DNA of 64,000 nucleotides, taken from assembly GCF_001750685.1 (NCBI RefSeq), contig NZ_CP017269.1:5187416-5251415 (forward strand), in the 5' to 3' direction. Under the pieces are notes generated by a model. The model was not told the DNA's origin. It did not search any database and saw nothing but the letters and a program-made list of their open reading frames with translations. The translations under genes and the position numbers were made by a program. This DNA is from Geosporobacter ferrireducens. GTDB taxonomy: Bacteria > Bacillota > Clostridia > Peptostreptococcales > Thermotaleaceae. Shown in pieces: positions 1 to 8,308 of this stretch; the stretch's first letter is position 1; each line of letters opens with the position of its first letter.

Positions 1-896
1 CCATTACTAAAGGAAGCAAAGAGAAAGAATCCATTCAAGAAGCATTGGAAATGCTGCCGATGGATGAGTTGTTAAGAGAAGGAGATATTATCGCGATAAC
101 ACCGAATTGGGTAAAAGCCAAGCCAGCTTATACCGGAACTGTAGTAGGTCCTGAAACCCTGCAGTCTCTTATAAGATATCTTAAAAAGAAAAAACCTGCG
201 AAGATCTATATTGCTACAGGCTCGGGCGGTGATCCAACACCGAAAGTTATGGCTTTTGCAGGATATGACCGTGTCATTCAAGATGAGGAGGTAGTTTTTG
301 TAGACCTCAATTATGGTCCCTATGTTGATTTATCGCTAGAGCATCCTCGGCCGAGTACGACAAAAATAAATCAATTATTAGAAGAAATTGATGTTTTAAT
401 TTCCTTTACACAGCTGAAACATCATGAAGAGGCAACCATGAGTGCAGGTATCAAAAATATAGCCCTAAGTTGGCCGCCGGCAGAGATTCATGGATTTCCG
501 AAAAAATCTTTAGGAATCCATGAGGACTTACATGGTTTTATTACTGCCATTACAAAGAAGATTCCAATAGACATCACAATTGTAAGTGCTGATAAAACAA
601 TGATTGGAACAGGTCCCTCTGATGGAAAGGCAGTAGATACCCCCTCGTTGATCCTAGCAGGGACAGATCCGGTAGCAACAGATACCATCGCAGCACGTCT
701 ACTGGGGTTTTTACCGCAAGCAATCCATTATCTGTATAGTTTGTACCAGCAGGGATTTGGCGTTGCTGAACCCGAAAAAATGAATTTACGAGGTATATCA
801 TTAGAAGAAGCAGAAAGGATATTTAGTAAAGCAGCTTATCAGCAAGAAATTATATTAGATAAAAATGGAATTAAAAACATACATGGGAATCAGTGA
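1..896 (+). CDS. DUF362 domain protein, 5'-truncated by window edge
   Basis: The reading frame is open from base 3, before any plausible start, so the true N-terminus lies upstream; the first Leu/Met-like codons inside the window are not the start. The visible 298 residues fit the DUF362 family: a short strand, then ITKGSKEKE at the very beginning, TPNWVKAKP, a GSGGDPTP loop and a late TDPVATDT segment. No CxxC iron-sulfur cluster is visible, so this is the DUF362 branch without a ferredoxin domain. The biochemical role of the family is not firmly known. The gene is followed by a short AT-rich gap and cheX, with no sign of a shared operon. Family call fairly sure, function unknown. Confidence 0.75.
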   Translation, partial: ITKGSKEKESIQEALEMLPMDELLREGDIIAITPNWVKAKPAYTGTVVGPETLQSLIRYLKKKKPAKIYIATGSGGDPTPKVMAFAGYDRVIQDEEVVFVDLNYGPYVDLSLEHPRPSTTKINQLLEEIDVLISFTQLKHHEEATMSAGIKNIALSWPPAEIHGFPKKSLGIHEDLHGFITAITKKIPIDITIVSADKTMIGTGPSDGKAVDTPSLILAGTDPVATDTIAARLLGFLPQAIHYLYSLYQQGFGVAEPEKMNLRGISLEEAERIFSKAAYQQEIILDKNGIKNIHGNQ

Positions 897-933
897 TTGT
901 TTTATATTTTTAAATAAGACAATTAACGACAGT

Positions 934-966
934 TTGCATGTACTTTGCAATTATTTATGATATAAT
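934..966 (+). promoter_or_regulatory. possible sigma-A promoter for cheX
   Basis: TTGCAT (934-939) is followed after 16 bp by TATGAT (956-961), overlapping a TATAAT at 961-966. This sits about 50 bp before the cheX start. Motif reading only. Confidence 0.4.
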
Positions 967-1017
967 AGCTTAATACATTATGTAGAGCAAAAATGACCAG
1001 CAAGGGGGATCTTGTAT

Positions 1018-1479
1018 ATGAAGGCGGAACTCATAAATCCTTTTATAAAGGCAAGTAAAGACATTTTGATGCAAATGGCAATGATTCCATGCGAGCTTGG
1101 CAAGATCTATTTAAAGGAATCACCTTTTATGGCGCAAAATGTCGCCATTTTGATCGGATTAACGGGAGGATTGAAAGGTCAAGCGATCATTAGCATGGAT
1201 GAAGAGATTGCAAAAAAAGTTGCTTCAGGAATGATGGGTGGCATGCCGGTTGAAAGTTTTGATGAAATTGCCAAAAGTGCCATTTCAGAGCTCGGAAACA
1301 TGATCATGGGGAATACAGCGACCTTGTTATATAATGAGGGCGTGTCAATTGATATAACACCACCTACGCTTTTGACAGGAGAAAATCTATCGGTGTCTAA
1401 TGGCCATTTAAAAACCTTATGTATACCACTCGTCAGTAGTATGGGTGTTATTGAAATTGAAATTGCAGTAAAGGAGTAG
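1018..1479 (+). CDS. cheX: CheX-type chemotaxis phosphatase
   Basis: A 153-residue protein of the CheX/CheC/FliY family, which dephosphorylates CheY-P to reset chemotaxis signalling in the cytoplasm. The family signature E-x2-N is present once (E91 and N94 in ISELGNMIMGN), as in CheX rather than the two-site CheC. The start is taken at ATG 1018, about 9 nt after the AAGGGGG ribosome site; a TTG two codons earlier is too close to it. No other chemotaxis gene is in the window, so its CheY partner must be elsewhere. The next gene, trmL, begins 5 bp after the stop, so the two are probably cotranscribed. Confidence 0.85.
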   Translation: MKAELINPFIKASKDILMQMAMIPCELGKIYLKESPFMAQNVAILIGLTGGLKGQAIISMDEEIAKKVASGMMGGMPVESFDEIAKSAISELGNMIMGNTATLLYNEGVSIDITPPTLLTGENLSVSNGHLKTLCIPLVSSMGVIEIEIAVKE

Positions 1480-1484
1480 AAATC

Positions 1485-1955
1485 ATGGCATTGAATATTG
1501 TTTTGTTTCAACCCGAAATCCCGCCGAATACGGGAAATATTGCAAGAAGTTGTGCGGCTACGGGTACGAGGCTTCATTTGGTTAAGCCTCTTGGTTTTTC
1601 CATAGACGATAAGCATGTAAAACGTGCAGGATTAGATTATTGGGATCTGCTGGATCTAACAGTCTATGAGGATATGGAAGAGCTATTTCAAAAACATAGA
1701 GACGCTAAATTTTTCTTTGCGACAACAAAAGGAAAAAAGTTTTATACAGAGGTACAATTTGAGGATGAGTGTTTTATCATGTTTGGCAGGGAAACTGCAG
1801 GACTTCCGTCAGAAACTCTCAAAGCCCATGAGGAGCAGTGTATACGAATTCCTATGGTAGAAAATGAAAAGGCACGGTCATTAAATCTTTCAAACTCAGT
1901 GAATATTATTCTATATGAAGCCCTACGACAAAACGGATTTCAAAATCTCATCTAG
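1485..1955 (+). CDS. trmL: tRNA (cytidine/uridine-2'-O-)-methyltransferase TrmL
   Basis: A 156-residue SPOUT (trefoil-knot) methyltransferase, full length for TrmL, which 2'-O-methylates the wobble nucleotide (position 34) of tRNA-Leu isoacceptors using S-adenosylmethionine. Visible family motifs are PEIPPNTGNIARSC near the N-terminus, MFGRETAGLP in the middle and the knot segment SLNLSNSVNIILYEAL near the C-terminus. The start ATG lies 5 bp after the cheX stop and is preceded by AAAGGAG inside the cheX end. The transcript probably ends at the hairpins just downstream. Confidence 0.9.
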   Translation: MALNIVLFQPEIPPNTGNIARSCAATGTRLHLVKPLGFSIDDKHVKRAGLDYWDLLDLTVYEDMEELFQKHRDAKFFFATTKGKKFYTEVQFEDECFIMFGRETAGLPSETLKAHEEQCIRIPMVENEKARSLNLSNSVNIILYEALRQNGFQNLI

Positions 1956-1964
1956 AGCATGCAG

Positions 1965-2085
1965 ATAATCTCTTTTTGATGCAAATGAGATTATGAATTT
2001 TATAATCTATGGAACTGTTTTATTATGCAGGTAGTACAGTTCAAAAAGGTCTTTCTTTGAAACGCTTAAGGAAAGGCTTTTTTAT
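1965..2085 (+). terminator. terminator with two upstream hairpins
   Basis: The gap after trmL holds three stem-loops in a row: ATAATCTC/GAGATTAT (1965-1994), GAACTGT/ACAGTTC (2012-2042), and a longer imperfect stem ending in a T-run (about 2043-2085, AAAG..TCTTTCTT with AAGGAAAGGCTTTTTT). The last one is a standard intrinsic terminator. The purpose of the first two is not clear. Confidence 0.65.
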
Positions 2086-2170
2086 TTTGTATAAAATCTG
2101 GAGATACTGTAATTTAGAGGAGTATAATAACAAAATAAGATATAAAAAAGTAAAATTTGCATTAAAAAAT

Positions 2171-2212
2171 TTAACATGCATTTAACAAAAAACGTAATAA
2201 ATAGTGTATGAT
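2171..2212 (+). promoter_or_regulatory. PhoP-box-like repeat and -10 before first phosphate symporter
   Basis: Two exact TTAACA hexamers start at 2171 and 2182, an 11-bp period, followed by TATGAT (2207-2212) as -10. TT(A/T/C)ACA repeats at 11-bp spacing are the Bacillus-type PhoP box, so phosphate-starvation control is inferred. The second symporter gene has the same arrangement. Confidence 0.65.
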
Positions 2213-2254
2213 ATACAAGGGAGAAAATGAAATAGACAAACTTGGAGGGAAATG

Positions 2255-3883
2255 ATGAAAATTCTATTTGAATTACTAGGCGGTTTAGGGCTATTTCTCT
2301 ACGGCATGACCATTATGGGTGACGGACTAGAAAAAACAGCCGGAGACAAAATGAAGAAAATCATTGAAGTATTGACAAATAACCGGATTATTGCGGTAAT
2401 TGTCGGCGCATTAGTTACCATGATTATTCAGAGCAGCAGTGCTACCACGGTTATGGTGGTAGGATTTGTAAATGCAGGGATTATGACCTTAACGCAAGCT
2501 ACGGGAATTATTATGGGAGCCAATATAGGTACAACGATTACAGCACAAATCGCTTCTTTAAATATCAGTGCTATTGCACCAATTGCTGTAGGAATTTCTG
2601 TGGCAATTTGGATGTTTTCCGATAATAAAAAGACGAAAAATGCTGCTGAAATTTTCATCGGCTTTGGAATCTTATTTATCGGTATGGATTTTATGAAAGA
2701 GGCTGTAAAGCCTTTAAGAGAATATGAAGGATTTACACATATGCTGCTAAGCTTTGGAAAGCCAACGATTATTGATTCCATATTGGCTGTACTGGCAGGT
2801 TTTGCCATTACCGCAATTGTACAGAGCAGCAGTGCCTCTACCGGACTTTTGATCGCTTTAGCCAGTGAAGGCTTACTGCCGATTGAAGCAGCAATGCCCA
2901 TTGTTTTTGGAACGAATATTGGTACATGTGTTACGGCCATGCTATCTAGTATCGGGGCCAATCGAACAGCAAAACGAGCCGCATTTATACATTTCTTATT
3001 CAATATCATCGGAACGATTATATTTATGATCTTTTTCAGAGGAGTTACTATTAATTTAGTCAAGAGTATTTCACCGGACAGTGCAGCAAGACAGCTGGCT
3101 AATGCTCATACGCTGTTTAATATAACCAATACGCTATTGTTACTGCCCTTTGCAGGTTTATTAGTTCGTTTCGCCAATCGAGTAATTCCAAAGAAAGACT
3201 ATGAAGATCACGAACTGAAGGGAATAAGATATCTGGACGACCGGATTCTTGAAACCCCATCCATTGCTATGGTTCAAGTAATTAAAGAAACACTGAACAT
3301 GGGGGATATAGCCCTAGAAAGCTATCAGAAATCAATGGAAGCTTTTTTTAAGAAGGATGAAAAAATAGTACATGAGGTTTTTAAATTGGAAAAAATTGTT
3401 AACAGTATGGAGCGATCCATTGCCGAATACTTGGTTAAGCTTTCAAATACATCTCTTTCTGCAGAACAGCATGAAATGGTAGACGGGTTAATCAATACGA
3501 TCAATGACATTGAGCGAGTGGGAGATCATAGTGACAACCTTGCAGAGCTAGCCATGTATACAATAGAGCATAATATAGAATTTTCAGAAAAGGCCATGCA
3601 GGAATTGAATCATATGCATGAACGGGTAGTAAAATCTTACAATCAGTCTATACTTGCTTTAAAGACTGGAGATATGAGGATTGCAAAAAAAGTTGCAGAA
3701 AGGGAAGGGGAAATTGACTTAATGGAAAAAACCCTAAGAGCCAATCACATTGCAAGACTAAATAGGCAATCCTGTTCAGCCGAGGCGGGCGTGATCTTTT
3801 TAGATATTATTAGTAATTTGGAAAGAATTGGAGATCATGCTTCCAATATTGCACTAGCTGTTTTAGATACTACAAAAAAATAA
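2255..3883 (+). CDS. Na+/phosphate symporter with PhoU-like C-terminus (NptA/PNaS family)
   Basis: A 542-residue membrane protein of the Na/Pi cotransporter family (NptA/YjbB type), taking up or balancing inorganic phosphate with sodium. Two inverted repeats each carry the family QSSSA motif (QSSSATT near residue 59 and QSSSAST near 190), surrounded by about eight hydrophobic segments. From about residue 330 the protein becomes a soluble helical PhoU-like domain, with repeated INDIERVGDH and ISNLERIGDH segments. Two adjacent ATGs occur; the second (2255) is better spaced from GGAGG. It is about 70 percent similar by eye to the next gene, so this is a tandem duplication, each copy with its own promoter. 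Confidence 0.88.
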   Translation: MKILFELLGGLGLFLYGMTIMGDGLEKTAGDKMKKIIEVLTNNRIIAVIVGALVTMIIQSSSATTVMVVGFVNAGIMTLTQATGIIMGANIGTTITAQIASLNISAIAPIAVGISVAIWMFSDNKKTKNAAEIFIGFGILFIGMDFMKEAVKPLREYEGFTHMLLSFGKPTIIDSILAVLAGFAITAIVQSSSASTGLLIALASEGLLPIEAAMPIVFGTNIGTCVTAMLSSIGANRTAKRAAFIHFLFNIIGTIIFMIFFRGVTINLVKSISPDSAARQLANAHTLFNITNTLLLLPFAGLLVRFANRVIPKKDYEDHELKGIRYLDDRILETPSIAMVQVIKETLNMGDIALESYQKSMEAFFKKDEKIVHEVFKLEKIVNSMERSIAEYLVKLSNTSLSAEQHEMVDGLINTINDIERVGDHSDNLAELAMYTIEHNIEFSEKAMQELNHMHERVVKSYNQSILALKTGDMRIAKKVAEREGEIDLMEKTLRANHIARLNRQSCSAEAGVIFLDIISNLERIGDHASNIALAVLDTTKK

Positions 3884-3886
3884 AAC

Positions 3887-3930
3887 CATATTAAAGGAGG
3901 ATTTCATTAATGAAATCCTCCTTTAATATG
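3887..3930 (+). terminator. perfect 44-nt palindrome after first symporter
   Basis: The 22 bases from 3887 are exactly mirrored to 3930 with no loop bases between the arms. As RNA this is a very strong hairpin directly after the stop codon; it lacks a T-run beyond TTCT. It may act as a terminator or mRNA stabiliser. Each arm carries AAAGGAGG or its complement. Confidence 0.65.
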
Positions 3931-3946
3931 TTCTAAAAGCAAAAAG

Positions 3947-3998
3947 TTAATAAAATTAACACAAAATTAACAATAATATGAAAAAAATATCGTATGAT
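3947..3998 (+). promoter_or_regulatory. PhoP-box-like repeat and -10 before second phosphate symporter
   Basis: TTAATA (3947), TTAACA (3956) and TTAACA (3967) are followed by TATGAT at 3993-3998. The last two repeats are 11 bp apart, and the distance to the -10 is within 1 bp of that before the first symporter. Phosphate control by PhoP is inferred. Confidence 0.65.
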
Positions 3999-4112
3999 AT
4001 ACAGGGTATGAATGAATAGAGGGGGTGGCCGTCTCAATTTGGTGCGGCAGCATTACGATAAATGATACAAAAAAATGTGTGGGGCTGTGATTAATTTAGA
4101 GGGGGACCTTGC

Positions 4113-5744
4113 ATGAAAATTGTTTTTGGATTGATGGGTGGCTTAGGACTTTTTCTATATGGCATGAAAATCATGGGTGATGGTTTAGAAAAGGTAGCTG
4201 GAGACCGGTTGAAGCGTCTAATTGAAATATTGACCAACAACCGGGTAATGGGTGTGTTCGTTGGCACCATTGTAACAATGGTGATTCAAAGCAGCAGTGC
4301 TACTACCGTGATGGTAATTGGATTTGTGAATGCAGGCATCATGAGTCTAACACAGGCTGTTGGTGTAATCATGGGTGCCAATATTGGTACTACGATAACC
4401 GCTCAGCTGGTATCTTTTAAGTTAATAGATTATGCGCCGATTGCCGTTGCTATTGGAGTAGGAATTTGGTTATTCTCCAATAATAAACGTACAAAAAATA
4501 TTGCAGAAGCTTTGATCGGTTTTGGTGTCTTGTTTATCGGTATGGAGATGATGTCCGATGCCATGAAGCCGCTGCGGGAATATGAAGGGTTTAAAGCTTT
4601 GTTGATGAGTTTTGGGGAGAATACGCTGTTAGATACACTGTTAGGCATTTTGGCTGGCTTTGGCCTGACTGCGATTATTCAAAGCAGCAGTGCTTCCATT
4701 GGCATTTTAATTGCACTTGCAAGCCAAGGTCTGCTGCCTATTGAAGCAGCATTGCCTATTTTATTTGGAGATAATATCGGTACTTGTGTTACTGCATTAT
4801 TATCGAGTATAAGTGCCAATAAGACAGCAAAAAGAGCCGCCTTTATCCATCTGCTTTTTAATATTATAGGTACAGTTATTTTTGTGTTTATATTAAAGCA
4901 GCCGGTTCTGCATATAGTAACAAGCTTAACGCCTGGGGATGCTGCAAGACAGATTGCCAATGCCCATACATTGTTTAACATTACAAATATGATCATTCAG
5001 CTTCCTTTTGCCGGTATACTGGTATATGTTGCAAAAAAGCTAATTCCGGAGAAAACCGAAGAAAAAGAAATTCATGTGGGGGCCAAATATTTGGATGACA
5101 GGATTTTAGAGACGCCTTCTATAGCATTAGGACAGGCAATCAAAGAAGTTCTTCATATGGGGCGGTTAGCACAGGAATCCTATCAAAAATCAATGGAAGC
5201 TTTTTTCAAAATGGAAGAAAAGATCGCCCACGAAGTATTTAAACTGGAAAGTGGAATTAACCATTTAGAAAGAGATATTGCTGCCTATTTAATAAAACTA
5301 TCTAACACTTCAGTCTCTGCATCGCAGCATGAAATTGTAGATGGTTTGTTTAATACGATCAATGATATTGAAAGAGTAGGGGATCATGCAGATAATTTGG
5401 CAGAACTAGCTGTTTATCGCATCGAAAATAAGCTTCAATTCAGTGATCAAGCGATCAAAGAACTGGTGATGATGCATGACCGCGTATTGAAATCTTATGA
5501 TCAAGCAATCTTGGCACTGAAGACAGGTGACACAAATATTGCAAAGCGGGTTATTGAAAGAGAAGGGGAAATCGATCATATGGAAAAATCCCTCCGTGCC
5601 AGCCATATTGCGCGTTTGAATAAGCAACAATGCAGTGCCGGTGCAGGTGTGATCTTCCTGGATATAATCAGCAATCTGGAAAGAATCGGTGATCATGCAG
5701 CAAAGATTGCATTTGCAGTAATTGATGCAACAGAAAAGTATTAA
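4113..5744 (+). CDS. Na+/phosphate symporter, second paralogue
   Basis: A 543-residue paralogue of the preceding gene with the same plan: two QSSSA transporter repeats in the first 300 residues and a PhoU-like helical tail with INDIERVGDHADN and ISNLERIGDHAAK. Start ATG 4113 follows GAGGGGGACC. The two proteins differ throughout, so the duplication is not recent. The 370-bp upstream region has its own PhoP-like box and a G-rich leader (4016-4110). Having two such transporters may give different affinity or direction of transport; the sequence cannot decide this. Confidence 0.88.
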   Translation: MKIVFGLMGGLGLFLYGMKIMGDGLEKVAGDRLKRLIEILTNNRVMGVFVGTIVTMVIQSSSATTVMVIGFVNAGIMSLTQAVGVIMGANIGTTITAQLVSFKLIDYAPIAVAIGVGIWLFSNNKRTKNIAEALIGFGVLFIGMEMMSDAMKPLREYEGFKALLMSFGENTLLDTLLGILAGFGLTAIIQSSSASIGILIALASQGLLPIEAALPILFGDNIGTCVTALLSSISANKTAKRAAFIHLLFNIIGTVIFVFILKQPVLHIVTSLTPGDAARQIANAHTLFNITNMIIQLPFAGILVYVAKKLIPEKTEEKEIHVGAKYLDDRILETPSIALGQAIKEVLHMGRLAQESYQKSMEAFFKMEEKIAHEVFKLESGINHLERDIAAYLIKLSNTSVSASQHEIVDGLFNTINDIERVGDHADNLAELAVYRIENKLQFSDQAIKELVMMHDRVLKSYDQAILALKTGDTNIAKRVIEREGEIDHMEKSLRASHIARLNKQQCSAGAGVIFLDIISNLERIGDHAAKIAFAVIDATEKY

Positions 5745-5786
5745 AAAAGGCTTATTTCTCTCTTAAGGAGGGAGATAAGCCTTTTT
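5745..5786 (+). terminator. intrinsic terminator
   Basis: A long stem (AAAAGGCTTAT.. with ..ATAAGCCTTTTT) directly abuts the stop codon of the second symporter and ends in a T-run. Confidence 0.9.
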
Positions 5787-5877
5787 ACAGATGATTTGGA
5801 AAAAGAAAATAAGGTTGTAAAATAATGCCAATGATAATAAAATATAATTAGCGCCAACAAAACAAGAGGTGATAGAA

Positions 5878-6732
5878 ATGATTCGAATTATAACAGACAG
5901 CGTTTCCGACATACCTGTAGAATTATGTGAAGAGCTAAATATTAAAGTGATGCCCTTGGTGGTGCATATTGGAGAACAGTATTATAAGGATGGCATAGAC
6001 TTAACTCCAGAAGACTTCTTTCAACTAATGGCTGAAAATGAAAATCTTCCTACTACATCCCAGGTATCTCCTGGAGAATTCTTAAAGGCTTTTGACGAAT
6101 TGACAAGTTCAGGGGATACTGTGATTGCAATTCTTATGTCCTCTGCATTAAGTGGTACATATAATTCAGCACTTACCGCAAAAGAAATGCTTAAAAATAG
6201 GGATATCGAAGTAATTGATTCCAAAGGGGTAACCTTGGGATATGGACTTTTAGTAATTGAAGCGGCTAGAATGGCAAAAGAAGGGCATCCTAAAGAAGAT
6301 ATTGTAAAGCGTATACAGTATATGATTGGAAAAATGGAATACAAATTTATTGTAGATACGCTCGACAATCTCTATAAGGGAGGGCGTCTTAGTGCGGTCG
6401 GGGCTATAGTAGGAAAAATTCTTAACATTAAACCGATCCTAAAGATGGAAGAAGGGAAATTGATCTTAGAAGATAAGGTAAGAGGCAGAAGAAGGGCGAT
6501 AAAGTGGGTTATTGATTGGATTCAAAACAATGATATCGATATTCGTAATCAAACCATTGGGATCAATCATTCTAATGATGAGGAATATGCATTGGAGTTG
6601 ATTGGAGAAATCGAAGAACATTTCGCGCCAAAGGAAATAATATTATCGCAAACCGGTTGTGTTGTAGGAACTCATGCAGGGCCAGGTGCAGTAGCAATCT
6701 ATTTTTTGGATGAAAGACACTCTGATAAATAA
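5878..6732 (+). CDS. DegV family fatty-acid-binding protein
   Basis: A 284-residue DegV protein. The family (FakB) binds a fatty acid and presents it to the FakA kinase for phosphorylation and entry into phospholipid synthesis. Seen: IITDSVSDIP at the N-terminus, PTTSQVSPGEF near residue 60, SSALSGTYNSA near 90, GGRLSA near 170, and the C-terminal CVVGTHAGPGAVA. The start is ATG 5878 behind AAGAGGTGAT; a GTG at 5869 is part of that ribosome site. A second DegV gene follows after 15 bp, so the two form an operon. No fakA is in the window. Which fatty acid each binds cannot be read. Confidence 0.85.
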   Translation: MIRIITDSVSDIPVELCEELNIKVMPLVVHIGEQYYKDGIDLTPEDFFQLMAENENLPTTSQVSPGEFLKAFDELTSSGDTVIAILMSSALSGTYNSALTAKEMLKNRDIEVIDSKGVTLGYGLLVIEAARMAKEGHPKEDIVKRIQYMIGKMEYKFIVDTLDNLYKGGRLSAVGAIVGKILNIKPILKMEEGKLILEDKVRGRRRAIKWVIDWIQNNDIDIRNQTIGINHSNDEEYALELIGEIEEHFAPKEIILSQTGCVVGTHAGPGAVAIYFLDERHSDK

Positions 6733-6747
6733 GAGGAGGCAATAGGC

Positions 6748-7596
6748 ATGAAACCGATTAAAATCATTACCGATAGTTTGTCGGACATACCCTTATCCCT
6801 TGTGAGGCAATATGAAATTTCTGTTATGCCCTTAACCATTCGTTTTGGAAGTCAAGAATATAAGGATAGAGAGGATATAACTACAGGGCAGTTTTTTGAA
6901 AAATTGAAGCAGTCCGAGCAATTGCCGAATACTTCTCAAGTTCCCCCCAACGAATTTATGAGAGAGATGGAGAAGGCATTAAAAGCCGGATATGAGGTTA
7001 TTGTAATTAATGGGTCCTCGGGTGTAAGCGGAACGCATCAATCAGCCCTTATGGCGGCTAAGCAATTAGCTTCAACGCAAATTACTGTGATTGATACGTT
7101 GGCTTTGTCCTATTCTTGTGGAATGATTGTAGTAGAAGCTGCAAGAATGGCCAAGGAAGGCAAATCTAAAGAGGAAATATTGCATAGAATTGAAAATATG
7201 AAAAAGCGCGTAGATCATTTATTTTCCGTTGAAACCCTGGAATTTTTAAAAAGAGGCGGGCGACTTAGTGCAACGAAGGCGGCAATTGGAACAATCCTTA
7301 ATGTAAAACCTATTTTAACGATCCAGGATGGTAAAGTAGAACCGCTAGATAAGGTGCGAGGCAGCAAAAAGATCATACCCCGTATGATTGAGCTCGCTAA
7401 AGAAAGAGGAATAGAAAGAGAATGCGAGCGAATGGGCATTGCCCATGGTATGAATTCGGAAGATTTCGAGGTTTTAAAGCAGGAAGTCATTAAAGAATTT
7501 GCGCCGCAAGAGTTGGTTTCAACAGAAATCGGCTGCACTATCGGTACTCATACAGGACCTGGGTTATTGGCTGTATTTTATTTAAGAGGAAATTAG
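6748..7596 (+). CDS. DegV family fatty-acid-binding protein, second copy
   Basis: A 282-residue DegV/FakB-type protein with the same landmarks as its neighbour: IITDSLSDIP, PNTSQVPPNEF, SSGVSGTHQSA, GGRLSA and CTIGTHTGPGLLA. It begins 15 bp after the first copy and has its own AAGAGGAGG ribosome site, so cotranslation from one mRNA is likely. Paired fakB genes with different fatty-acid preference (saturated versus unsaturated) are known in Firmicutes, so the pair may divide that labour; this is inference. Confidence 0.85.
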   Translation: MKPIKIITDSLSDIPLSLVRQYEISVMPLTIRFGSQEYKDREDITTGQFFEKLKQSEQLPNTSQVPPNEFMREMEKALKAGYEVIVINGSSGVSGTHQSALMAAKQLASTQITVIDTLALSYSCGMIVVEAARMAKEGKSKEEILHRIENMKKRVDHLFSVETLEFLKRGGRLSATKAAIGTILNVKPILTIQDGKVEPLDKVRGSKKIIPRMIELAKERGIERECERMGIAHGMNSEDFEVLKQEVIKEFAPQELVSTEIGCTIGTHTGPGLLAVFYLRGN

Positions 7597-7649
7597 AAAA
7601 TTTTCATAAAACACAAATTCGATTATGGTTGTCAGAAAGGGGTATACAA

Positions 7650-7833
7650 TTGAGTAGTAAAGTATATTTTATCAATTTACGTTCAATATCAAAATGCGCT
7701 AACCTGCAACTATGGAGAAGGAGAGGATAAGTTCCAAGGGCTCTATCAAGATGTTCATTCGGAGTATATTCTAGAGTATAGTGAAAAACTCGGTTTAGGA
7801 AAAAATCAGTATAAATTGATAGAGATAGAATAG
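7650..7833 (+). pseudogene. remnant of a DUF362 iron-sulfur family gene
   Basis: After an AGAAAGGGG ribosome site a TTG opens SSKVYFINLRS, the usual N-terminus of the DUF362 Fe-S family (compare xSKVYFTDLR). The frame then breaks. In another frame there is a C-terminal-like stretch (GEDKFQGLYQDVHSEYIL and EKLGLGKNQYKLIEIE) matching the usual DUF362 ending (GLGxxxYELI). Only about 60 codons remain of a roughly 370-codon gene, so most of the interior is deleted. Family assignment rests on recall of these end motifs and is moderate. Confidence 0.55.
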
Positions 7834-7904
7834 TAAGAATTGAATAAATCATACAAAGCAAAGGGACATTACGAAAAATTCATCGTAAAAATGTGAGAAA
7901 AATG

Positions 7905-7934
7905 TTGTCAGGAATTTCACATTTATAATATAAT
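7905..7934 (+). promoter_or_regulatory. promoter of the glycine riboswitch-grd transcript
   Basis: TTGTCA (7905-7910), an 18-bp spacer and TATAAT (7929-7934) lie about 60 bp before the riboswitch. Motif reading only. Confidence 0.6.
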
Positions 7935-7995
7935 GGTTATAGAAAGAAATTATGGTAATTTTAAAATACATATAGAATATCTATAGATCTGGTCG

Positions 7996-8178
7996 ATGAA
8001 TGCGGGAGAGAGTTCGTAATGAACCGCCGAAGGAAAAAGTGGTGCTGGCCTGCCTGTCACACCGCGAAATTCTCAGGCAAAGGGACCGTATTTTGACAGA
8101 ACTCTGGAAAGCTTTTTAAAAAGCACCGAAGGGGCAATTCTAGTTTTTAGAAGAAACTCTCAGGTTATTATACAGAGG
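7996..8178 (+). promoter_or_regulatory. tandem glycine riboswitch
   Basis: Two glycine aptamers in series. The first (about 7996-8110) has GCGGGAGAG, CCGCCGAAGG, TTCTCAGGCAAAGGGACC and the closing GAACTCTGGA; the second (about 8110-8178) has GCACCGAAGGGGCAA and AAACTCTCAGG. These are the conserved cores of the gcvT/glycine riboswitch. The aptamers precede grdX by about 130 nt, with a terminator hairpin in between. Glycine binding is therefore expected to allow transcription of the glycine reductase genes, that is, induction by the substrate. Confidence 0.93.
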
Positions 8179-8222
8179 AGATATGGCAGAGGTTTCTTTG
8201 CCATGCTTCTCTGTTTTGTTTT
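8172..8222 (+). terminator. riboswitch expression-platform terminator
   Basis: CAGAGGAGATATGGCA pairs with TGCCATGCTTCTCTG and is followed by TTTTGTTTTG. It starts at the end of the second aptamer, as expected for a transcriptional on-switch. Confidence 0.8.
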
Positions 8223-8308
8223 GTGTAGAAGTATACATTCGATATATTTTTAAAAAACTAATCAATAAAACGTTTTCCTGAAAAGAACTTTATCTTGGGG
8301 TGAAGTAG

